From assembly GCF_004135345.1 (NCBI RefSeq), contig NZ_CP035495.1, forward strand, positions 3,720,001-3,784,000: 64,000 bases of DNA. The letters are read 5' to 3'. The position numbers were made by a program, and so were the translations under genes. Of the stretch, positions 36,794 to 43,129 are shown piece by piece. Below the pieces are notes generated by a model. It was not told the origin of the DNA and did not search any database. It was given only the letters and a program-made list of their open reading frames with translations. This DNA comes from Xylanimonas allomyrinae (lineage in GTDB: Bacteria > Actinomycetota > Actinomycetes > Actinomycetales > Cellulomonadaceae). How positions within the stretch are numbered: position 1 is the stretch's first letter; each line of letters begins with the position of its first letter.

Positions 36794-36818
36794 TATACTG
36801 ACCGAACGATCGTTTGGT
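36794..36818 (+). promoter_or_regulatory. paaA promoter -10 and PaaR-type operator
   Basis: TATACT (36794-36799) is a good -10 box on the paaA side. Directly after it, ACCGAACGATCGTTTGGT (36801-36818) is an 18-bp near-perfect palindrome with one mismatched pair, placed over the expected transcription start. This is the position and pattern expected for TetR/PaaR repression of paaABCDE and possibly the divergent paaI-paaK. Confidence 0.75.
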
Positions 36819-36872
36819 AAGGTGCGGCCCGAACAGATCCCGCAGCACCTGCCGAACCCCTTGGAGTCGACG

Positions 36873-37862
36873 ATGACGACGACGACCGAAGCACCGCCGC
36901 GTGACGACCAGCAGGTCTTCGACGCACTGATCGAGGCGGACTCCCGCGTGGAGCCGCGCGACTGGATGCCCGACGCATACCGCCGCACCCTGGTACGCCA
37001 GATCTCCCAGCACGCGCACTCCGAGATCATCGGGATGCAGCCCGAGGCGAACTGGATCACGCGCGCCCCCAGCCTCAAGCGCAAGGCCATCCTCATCGCC
37101 AAGGTGCAGGACGAGGGCGGGCACGGCCTCTACCTGTACTCGGCCGCGCAGACGCTCGGCGCCTCGCGCGAGGACATGCTCGACCAGCTCCACGCAGGCA
37201 AGGCCCGCTACTCCTCGATCTTCAACTACCCCGCCCGCACCTGGGCCGACATGGGCGCCATCGGCTGGCTCGTCGACGGCGCCGCGATCTGCAACCAGGT
37301 CGCGCTGTGCCGCACCTCCTACGGCCCCTACGCCCGGGCCATGGTGCGCATCTGCAAGGAGGAGTCGTTCCACCAGCGGCAGGGGTTCGAGATCCTGCTC
37401 GCGCTCTCGCGCGGCACCGAGGAGCAGCACCAGATGGCCCAGGACGCCGTCGACCGCTGGTACCGGCCCGCGCTCATGATGTTCGGCCCGCCCGACGCCG
37501 AGTCGCCCAACTCGCGGCAGTCGATGGCGTGGAAGATCAAGCGCGTCTCCAACGACGAGCTGCGCCGCCGGTTCGTCGGCATGTGCGTGCCGCAGTTCGA
37601 GGCCCTCGGGCTGACGATGCCCGACCCCGAGCTGCGCTTCGACGAGGAGACCGGCCAGTGGGAGCCCGGCCCGATCGACTGGGACGAGTTCCACGAGATC
37701 CTCGCCGGCCGCGGCCCCCTGAACGCCGAGCGCATGCGACGCCGTCGTGCGGCGCACGACGAGGGTGCGTGGGTCCGCGACGCCGCGGCCGCCTACGCCC
37801 GCAAGCAGACCGAGCGCCCGGCACCGGCCGGCGCGAGCAACCACAAGGAGGTGGCGGCGTGA
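36873..37862 (+). CDS. paaA: Phenylacetyl-CoA epoxidase subunit A
   Basis: Catalytic di-iron subunit, 329 aa, that epoxidises the ring of phenylacetyl-CoA. Iron-ligand regions visible: [12 protein letters not shown] (E-x-x-H) and [12 protein letters not shown] (E-x-x-H), with [13 protein letters not shown] upstream. ATG 36873 with TTGGAG upstream. Overlaps paaB by 4 bp, starting the paaABCDE-paaG operon. Confidence 0.97.
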   Translation: MTTTTEAPPRDDQQVFDALIEADSRVEPRDWMPDAYRRTLVRQISQHAHSEIIGMQPEANWITRAPSLKRKAILIAKVQDEGGHGLYLYSAAQTLGASREDMLDQLHAGKARYSSIFNYPARTWADMGAIGWLVDGAAICNQVALCRTSYGPYARAMVRICKEESFHQRQGFEILLALSRGTEEQHQMAQDAVDRWYRPALMMFGPPDAESPNSRQSMAWKIKRVSNDELRRRFVGMCVPQFEALGLTMPDPELRFDEETGQWEPGPIDWDEFHEILAGRGPLNAERMRRRRAAHDEGAWVRDAAAAYARKQTERPAPAGASNHKEVAA

Positions 37863-38164
37863 CCACGCCTGGCTACAGCGAGAAGGAGTCCTGGCCCCTG
37901 TGGGAGGTGTTCGTCCGTGCCGGGCGAGGCCTGTCCCACGTTCACGTCGGCTCGCTGCACGCACCCGACGCGACGCTCGCGGTGCGCAACGCGCGCGACC
38001 TGTACACGCGCCGCCGCGAGGGCCTGTCGATCTGGGTGGTGCCCGCCGCGGCGGTCACCACGAGCGACCCCGACGCGCGCGACGAGTGGTTCGAGAGCCC
38101 GGCGGGCAAGAACTACCGGCACGCCGTCTACTACACGCACGCCGAGGGGGTGCGTCACCTGTGA
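37859..38164 (+). CDS. paaB: Phenylacetyl-CoA epoxidase subunit B
   Basis: Small structural subunit, 101 aa, that bridges PaaAC units. [27 protein letters not shown] and [12 protein letters not shown]-like region ([16 protein letters not shown]) are typical. GTG at 37859 overlaps the paaA stop; its stop overlaps paaC. Confidence 0.95.
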   Translation: MTTPGYSEKESWPLWEVFVRAGRGLSHVHVGSLHAPDATLAVRNARDLYTRRREGLSIWVVPAAAVTTSDPDARDEWFESPAGKNYRHAVYYTHAEGVRHL

Positions 38165-39033
38165 GCGCCACCCGCACCGCGGACGACGTCCACGGCGACA
38201 TCCACCGCGACGTCCACGGCGACATCCACGGCGACGTCCACGTCGATGCCGTCGAGCTCGACCCCGAGCTGGTCGGTGCCGGCGGCGCGGACGCCGACCA
38301 CGACGTCGCGCAGTACGCCCAGTGGCTGGGCGACGACGCCCTCGTCCTCGCCCAGCGCCTCGGTGCCTGGATCTCCCGCGCGCCCGAGCTCGAGGAGGAC
38401 ATCGCGCTCGGCAACATCGCGCTCGACCTCGTCGGCCAGGCACGGTCGCTGCTGCACCACGCCGGCACGGCCGACGGGCGCAGCGAGGACGACCTCGCCT
38501 ACTTCCGCGACGAGACCGAGTTCCGCTCGAGCTGGCTCGTCGAGCAGCCCAACGGGGACTTCGCCGCCACCATCGCGCGCCAGCTCGTCGCCTCGACGTA
38601 CATGCACGAGCTGTACGCGCGCCTCCAGCACGCGAGCGAGCCGACGCTCGCGGCGATCGCCGCCAAGGCGGTGCTCGAGGTCGCCTACCACCGCGACCAC
38701 GCCGTGCAGTGGACGCTGCGCCTGGGCGACGGCACCGACGAGTCCCGCCGCCGCATGGTCGCGGGGCTCGACGCCGTGTGGCCCTACGTGGACGAGCTGT
38801 TCGCCGACACCCCGCTGATCGACCGCCTGGGCGACCGTGCCGTGCGCCCGTCCACGCTGCGCGAGCCCGTGCTGGCCGCGCTGCGTGACGTGCTGCGGCA
38901 GGCGGGGCTCGCCGAGCCCGACCTCCCCCCGGCCCCGTGCGGCGGTCGCGCCGGCCGGCACAGCGAGTACCTCGGCTACATCCTGGCCGAGATGCAGGTG
39001 CTCGCCCGGCAGCACCCCGGTGCGTCGTGGTGA
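38161..39033 (+). CDS. paaC: Phenylacetyl-CoA epoxidase subunit C with His-rich N-terminal repeat
   Basis: 290 aa, structural partner of PaaA. Core from about residue 48: YAQWLGDDALVLAQRLGAW, EEDIALGNIALDLVGQARSLLHHAG, FLLVEQPNGDFA-type block (SWLVEQPNGDFAATIARQ) and EVAYHRDHAVQW. Unusual: residues 9-28 are five D-V/I-H-G/R/V units not expected in PaaC. GTG start overlaps paaB; a later start (for example GTG/ATG after the repeat) is not clearly supported. Confidence 0.93.
   Translation: MSATRTADDVHGDIHRDVHGDIHGDVHVDAVELDPELVGAGGADADHDVAQYAQWLGDDALVLAQRLGAWISRAPELEEDIALGNIALDLVGQARSLLHHAGTADGRSEDDLAYFRDETEFRSSWLVEQPNGDFAATIARQLVASTYMHELYARLQHASEPTLAAIAAKAVLEVAYHRDHAVQWTLRLGDGTDESRRRMVAGLDAVWPYVDELFADTPLIDRLGDRAVRPSTLREPVLAALRDVLRQAGLAEPDLPPAPCGGRAGRHSEYLGYILAEMQVLARQHPGASW
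38185..38244 (+). repeat. Five 12-bp tandem repeats at the start of paaC
   Basis: Units of GACrTCCACsGC encode D-V/I-H-x five times in frame, giving five His in 20 residues. Confidence 0.85.
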
Positions 39034-39524
39034 CCAGCATCGACGGCGAGGTCGCGCGCGCCTGGCAGGCGGCCGCCGCCGTCGTCGACCCCGAGGTGCC
39101 CGTGCTGACCATCGAGGATCTCGGCGTGCTGCGGTCGGTCACCGTGACGGGCGACACCGCGCGCGCGGCGATCACCCCGACGTACTCCGGCTGCCCCGCC
39201 GTCGACGCCATCCGCTGCGACGTCGCCGACGCGCTGCGCGGTGCCGGCTACCGCGACGTCAGCGTCGACGTCGTGCTCGCCCCCGCGTGGTCCACCGACT
39301 GGATGACCGACGCCGGCAAGCACAAGCTGCGTGCATACGGCATCGCGCCCCCGTCGGGCCGGGCCGCGCACTCCGGGCCCGTCCCGATCGCGCTGTCCGT
39401 CCGCTGCCCGCGGTGCGGTTCGCTGTCCACGCGCGAGATCGCGCACTTCGGCTCGACCTCGTGCAAGGCGCTGTACGAGTGCTCGGCCTGCCTCGAGCCG
39501 TTCGACTACTTCAAGGTGCACTGA
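39030..39524 (+). CDS. paaD: Phenylacetate degradation protein PaaD (Fe-S/di-iron maturation)
   Basis: 164 aa. N-terminal DUF59/MIP18-like region (VVDPEVPVLTIEDLGVLRSV, TPTYSGCPAVDAI) plus a C-terminal zinc-type cluster CPRCGS ... CKALYECSACLEPFDYFKVH with four or more Cys. Thought to assist metal/cluster assembly of the epoxidase. GTG 39030 overlaps the paaC stop by 4 bp. Confidence 0.93.
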   Translation: MTSIDGEVARAWQAAAAVVDPEVPVLTIEDLGVLRSVTVTGDTARAAITPTYSGCPAVDAIRCDVADALRGAGYRDVSVDVVLAPAWSTDWMTDAGKHKLRAYGIAPPSGRAAHSGPVPIALSVRCPRCGSLSTREIAHFGSTSCKALYECSACLEPFDYFKVH

Positions 39525-40630
39525 TGACGACCACCGCGACCCCCACCCGCCGCCGCGCCCGCTTCCACACCCTCCGGGTGACGCGGGTGCGGCCCCTGAC
39601 GACCGACAGCGTCGAGGTCACGTTCGCCGTGCCCGGCGCGCTCGCCGACGACTACGACTACGCGCCCGGGCAGTACGTGGCCCTGCGCGCCACCATCGAC
39701 GGCCAGGAGGTGCGCCGCAGCTACTCGCTGTGCCGGCCCCCGCAGGCCGGCGAGATCGCCGTGGCGATCAAGCGCGACCACGGCGGACTCTTCTCCACCT
39801 GGGCCAACGACGTCCTCGCCGCCGGTGCCGAGATCGACGTCATGAGCCCGCAGGGCACGTTCACCAGCGACCTGCGCGACCTGGACGGCAAGCACCTGGC
39901 CGGCATCGCGGCCGGCTCGGGCATCACCCCGCTCATGGCGCTCGTGCGCAGCACGCTCGACGGCTCGCCGACGGCGCGCGTCAGCCTCGTCTACGCCAAC
40001 CGCTCCACGCCCGACGTGATGTTCCTCGAGGAGCTCGCCGATCTCAAGGACCGCTACCCGGACCGGTTCGCGCTGCACCACGTGCTCACGCGCGAGAAGC
40101 GCACCGCCCCGCTGCTGTCGGGCCACCTCGACGCCGACCGCCTCGACGCGGTGCTGAACGGCCTGGTCCGCCCGCAGACCGTGGACGAGTGGTTCCTGTG
40201 CGGGCCCCTCGGCCTGGTGCAGACGTGCCGCGACTCGCTCGACCGCGCCGACGTCGACCGGACCCACGTGCGCTACGAGCTGTTCACCACGGGCGAGCCC
40301 GGCGACGGCCCTCGCCGCGCCGCGCCGGTGACGACCGGCGACGGGCCGAGCGTCCAGATCGACTTCACGCTCGACGGGCAGTCGGCGCGGGTCACCACCC
40401 CCGTCGACGCGCGCGAGACGATCCTCGATGCCGCGTTGCGCGTGCGGCCCGACACGCCGTTCGCGTGCGCGGGCGGGGTGTGCGGCACGTGCCGGGCGCG
40501 CGTGATCGAGGGCAGCGTGCAGATGGCCGAGAACTACGCGCTCGAACCGGAGGAGATCGAGCGCGGGTACGTGCTCACGTGCCAGTCGCACCCGACGACG
40601 CCGTGCGTCGTCCTCGACTACGACGTGTGA
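39524..40630 (+). CDS. paaE: Phenylacetyl-CoA epoxidase reductase subunit
   Basis: 368 aa. FAD-binding (RRSYSLCRPP, about 65-74) and NAD(P)-binding (GIAAGSGITPLMALV) ferredoxin-reductase domains, then a C-terminal plant-type 2Fe-2S domain with CAGGVCGTC and a last Cys in LTCQSH. Transfers electrons from NAD(P)H to PaaA. ATG shares one base with the paaD stop. Confidence 0.95.
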   Translation: MTTTATPTRRRARFHTLRVTRVRPLTTDSVEVTFAVPGALADDYDYAPGQYVALRATIDGQEVRRSYSLCRPPQAGEIAVAIKRDHGGLFSTWANDVLAAGAEIDVMSPQGTFTSDLRDLDGKHLAGIAAGSGITPLMALVRSTLDGSPTARVSLVYANRSTPDVMFLEELADLKDRYPDRFALHHVLTREKRTAPLLSGHLDADRLDAVLNGLVRPQTVDEWFLCGPLGLVQTCRDSLDRADVDRTHVRYELFTTGEPGDGPRRAAPVTTGDGPSVQIDFTLDGQSARVTTPVDARETILDAALRVRPDTPFACAGGVCGTCRARVIEGSVQMAENYALEPEEIERGYVLTCQSHPTTPCVVLDYDV

Positions 40631-40641
40631 GGGGGGACGCC

Positions 40642-41439
40642 ATGATCAGGCTCACGCTCGACGGCGACGCCGGTGTCGCCGAGATCGTCCTCGACGCCCC
40701 CAAGCGGCTCAACGCCATCGACGAGACCGGGCTCAGAGAGCTCGCCGACGCGCTGGCGAGGGCACGCCGCGCCCGGGTGCGCGCCCTGGTGCTGCACGGC
40801 GTGGGGCGCGCATTCTGCGCGGGGCGCGACATCGCGGGCGTCGACCCGGCGCTCGACGACCCGCTGCAGTTCCTCGGCGTCCACGTGGCCCCCGTGATGC
40901 GGAGCCTGGCCGAGTTCCCCGCCCCGACCTACGCCGTCGCGCACGGCGCGTGCCTCGGCGTCGGACTCGGGCTGCTCATCGCCTCCGACGTGGTGCTCGT
41001 CGCCGACGACGCCAAGATCGGCTCCCCGTTCGCCGGCATCGGGGCCACGCTCGACTCGGGCGGGCACGCGCTGTTCTACGAACGGCTCGGCGCGCACCGC
41101 ACGCTCGACCTCGTGTACTCGGGCCGGCTCATGACCGGGGCCGAGGCCGTCGCCGCAGGCCTGTTCTCACGCGTCGTGCCCGCCGAGGAGGTGCTGGAGG
41201 AGGCACGGTCCGCGGCACGCGCCGCCGCGTCCGGCCCCACCCAGGCGTTCGTCGCGAGCAAGCGCCTCGTGGCCGAGCTGCGTGACCGGCGGATCGGGCT
41301 GTGGACGTCGATGGACGCCGAGAACCGCGCGCAGGCCGTGCTGTCCGACACCGACGACTACCACGAGGGGTTCGCGGCGTTCCAGGCCAAGCGGGCCCCG
41401 CAGTTCACCGGCGCGCCCCTGGCGTCCCGAGCCCACTGA
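40642..41439 (+). CDS. paaG: Ring-1,2-epoxyphenylacetyl-CoA isomerase
   Basis: 265-aa crotonase-fold enzyme, last gene of the epoxidase operon. GVGRAFCAGRDIAGVD and HGACLGVGLGLLIASDVVLVADDAKIGSPFAGIG supply the CoA-binding and oxyanion-hole blocks; an Asp in IGSPFAGIGATLDSG could be catalytic. Converts the epoxide to oxepin-CoA, the substrate of PaaZ. ATG 40642, 11 bp after paaE with a G-rich ribosome site. Confidence 0.88.
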   Translation: MIRLTLDGDAGVAEIVLDAPKRLNAIDETGLRELADALARARRARVRALVLHGVGRAFCAGRDIAGVDPALDDPLQFLGVHVAPVMRSLAEFPAPTYAVAHGACLGVGLGLLIASDVVLVADDAKIGSPFAGIGATLDSGGHALFYERLGAHRTLDLVYSGRLMTGAEAVAAGLFSRVVPAEEVLEEARSAARAAASGPTQAFVASKRLVAELRDRRIGLWTSMDAENRAQAVLSDTDDYHEGFAAFQAKRAPQFTGAPLASRAH

Positions 41440-41473
41440 GGCCGTCGACCCGGCGCGTGGCGCCGTCGCCCTT

Positions 41474-42208
41474 TCACCGCATCAGCGCGACGACGCGGGG
41501 TGACGGCTCCACGCGCAGCTCGGCGCGCAGGCGGCGGCGGAACGCGTCGAACGTGCGCCTGGCCTCGACGACGCTGCCCTCGGCCAGGTGCAACGAGATG
41601 AGCAGCATCGCCGGCTCCTCGCGCAACGGGTCGAGCTCCGCCGCCGCCTCCGCCGCCGCGATGGCCCACGACGTCTCACCCAGCCGTGCGAGCTCACGCG
41701 TCAGGTGCTCCAGAGCGTGCAGGCGCTGACGCTGCAGGCGCCGGCGCTCCTGCTCGACCCACTCGTCGAACTCGCCCAGCAGAAGCTCGGGCCCGACGAT
41801 CGCGTGCAACGCGTCGACCGCGCGCCGCACCGTCAGCCGCGCCCCCGACAGGACGTCGTCACAGTGGGCGCGCACCTCGTGGACGTCCACCGCGAGCCCC
41901 GGCACCAGCCCCAGCGAGCCCGTGCCGACGACGAACCCGCCCGGCAGCACCTGCTTGAGCGTGCGCAGCGACTGCCGCAGGCTCGCGCGGGCGCGGTCCT
42001 CGGGCACCTCGGGCCACAGCGTCCCGGCGATGTGCCCGCGCGGGCGCGATCCCTGGAGCGCGAGCAACGAGACGAGCAGGCGCTCGCGGTGCTGGAGCGG
42101 GACGGCCGCGCCGCAGCGCTTCACCGTGACGTCCCCGAGCAACGTCACGCGATAGTCACTCCAGGCCGCCTCGCGCCGTGCGGCGGCGGCTTCCACGGTC
42201 ATCGCCAT
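41474..42208 (-). CDS. SARP/BTAD-family transcription regulator
   Basis: 244 aa. An OmpR-like DNA-binding region (about 12-95: VTLLGDVTVKRCGAAVPLQHRERLLVSLLALQGSRPRGHIAGTLWPE, ARASLRQSLRTLKQVL) is followed by the bacterial transcriptional activation domain (about 105-240, helical, EFDEWVEQERRRLQRQRLHALEHLTRELARLG). No ATPase domain, so a small SARP. ATG 42208 chosen; ATG 42202 also possible. Divergent from the peptide operon whose promoter carries SARP-like phased repeats, so it is the probable activator. Converges with paaG. Confidence 0.87.
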   Translation of the reverse strand: MAMTVEAAAARREAAWSDYRVTLLGDVTVKRCGAAVPLQHRERLLVSLLALQGSRPRGHIAGTLWPEVPEDRARASLRQSLRTLKQVLPGGFVVGTGSLGLVPGLAVDVHEVRAHCDDVLSGARLTVRRAVDALHAIVGPELLLGEFDEWVEQERRRLQRQRLHALEHLTRELARLGETSWAIAAAEAAAELDPLREEPAMLLISLHLAEGSVVEARRTFDAFRRRLRAELRVEPSPRVVALMR

Positions 42209-42211
42209 GAA

Positions 42212-42244
42212 TCGCACCCCGAGTAGTTCGACTCGCACCCCGAG
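42212..42244. promoter_or_regulatory. Direct repeats upstream of the SARP gene
   Basis: TCGCACCCCGAG at 42212-42223 and again at 42233-42244, two helical turns apart, plus a partial third copy from 42252. They lie immediately before the regulator start and may be its own control site. Confidence 0.5.
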
Positions 42245-42378
42245 CACCTCCCGCACCCCGGCGCGAAGTGGTCGGCCCTCATGGACAAGAGGGGGCGGGA
42301 GCGCGTTCGTGACACGGCACGCCGCGGCTCACGAACACCGCCACGGTAAGGCGGCGCTGCGGCGCACGACAGCCCATG

Positions 42379-42465
42379 TCACGCGCAGATCACGGTCCGA
42401 TCACGCCCGCCTCACACGATGGTGACGCACGCACGACGCCCGGGTCACGGGCGCCCGCCTACCGT
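42379..42465 (+). promoter_or_regulatory. SARP-type promoter of the peptide operon
   Basis: Seven heptamers start every 11 bp from 42379 to 42445: TCACGCG, TCACGGT, TCACGCC, TCACACG, TGACGCA, CGACGCC, TCACGGG. The last ends at 42451 and is separated by exactly 8 bp from TACCGT (42460-42465), a plausible -10. SARP activators are known to bind heptameric direct repeats at 11-bp spacing with the last copy 8 bp before the -10, so the architecture fits closely. Confidence 0.8.
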
Positions 42466-42504
42466 CGCCTCGTCCCGACACCGTGGGAGAGGGGGTGACA
42501 AGCA

Positions 42505-42711
42505 ATGAACGAGATCACGTTCCTCGAGCTGGAGGGCGAGTCGACCGAGCTGCTTCCCGAACGGGAGACGCTGCTGTGGAACACGAACATCTTCCGCACC
42601 AACTACGCCAGTGTCGTCGCGTCGAACTCCTCGCTGGCCCTCAACGCCGCGTCGCTGTTCTCCGCGGCATCCAGCAACGCGCTGCAGTCCATCACCGTCG
42701 CCCAGGGCTGA
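42505..42711 (+). CDS. Small precursor-like peptide 1 (ELLPERETL family)
   Basis: 68 aa, no known name. An acidic leader-like N-terminus (1-24) ends in ELLPERETL; the remainder is small-residue and Asn/Ser/Ala-rich with VASNSSLALNAAS and ends in VAQG. It aligns with peptide 2 over both blocks. No Cys; Ser/Thr are plentiful. ATG 42505 preceded by a G-rich site (GGGGGTG). First gene under the SARP-type promoter; followed by a PqqD-like/M50 protein, so a processed peptide is likely, though the modification or cleavage is unknown. Confidence 0.78.
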   Translation: MNEITFLELEGESTELLPERETLLWNTNIFRTNYASVVASNSSLALNAASLFSAASSNALQSITVAQG

Positions 42712-42844
42712 CCTGCCGGCGCCATGAACGCCCGGTGTCGCCGTGCCGTGGACCCGCGCGGCGCGCAGGGAGCCTCCCACCCCGAGGGCACGCGAGCCGT
42801 GCCTGCGGGCGGCGGCACCGGGCCTGTCCAGGAAGTGAGCTGCC

Positions 42845-43063
42845 ATGCACGACCTCATCTCGGGCGACGAGCTCGCCGCGCAGAGCGTCGAACTCCTCCC
42901 GGAACGCGAGACGTTGTTCCTCTTCCGGGGCTTCTCGCCGGTCAGCGTCAACGTCGCGCCCGTCGTCGCCGTCAACGTGAGCCTCGCCCTGAACGCCGCG
43001 ACGATCGGGTCGACGGCCGCCAGCGACATCCTCCAGGGCCTGTCCCTCACCCTCGGGCGCTAG
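42845..43063 (+). CDS. Small precursor-like peptide 2 (ELLPERETL family)
   Basis: 72 aa, homologous to peptide 1: SVELLPERETL (about 14-24), then a hydrophobic stretch FLFRGFSPVSVNVAPVVAV, the shared NVSLALNAA and AAS-x-x-LQ, ending in LTLGR. No Cys. ATG 42845 with AGGAAGTGAG upstream. The leader-like part is more conserved than the tail, as in bacteriocin or RiPP precursors, but no signal peptide or double-Gly site is present. Confidence 0.78.
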   Translation: MHDLISGDELAAQSVELLPERETLFLFRGFSPVSVNVAPVVAVNVSLALNAATIGSTAASDILQGLSLTLGR

Positions 43064-43129
43064 CCCGTCAGCGCGACCACCGGCGCCGGACCGATCTGCG
43101 GCGCCGGCGGTCACGCCCCGGAGCAGACC

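Noticed and set aside
34464-37964. 1166-aa minus-strand open frame spanning paaK, paaI, paaA
   Set aside because: Composition is R/A/P-rich shadow protein; real genes with clear motifs occupy the same bases.
42505-43063. Lanthipeptide, daptide or circular bacteriocin precursors
   Set aside because: No Cys, no LanB/LanM, aminotransferase, YcaO or radical-SAM gene nearby, and the tails do not end in the residues such classes need.
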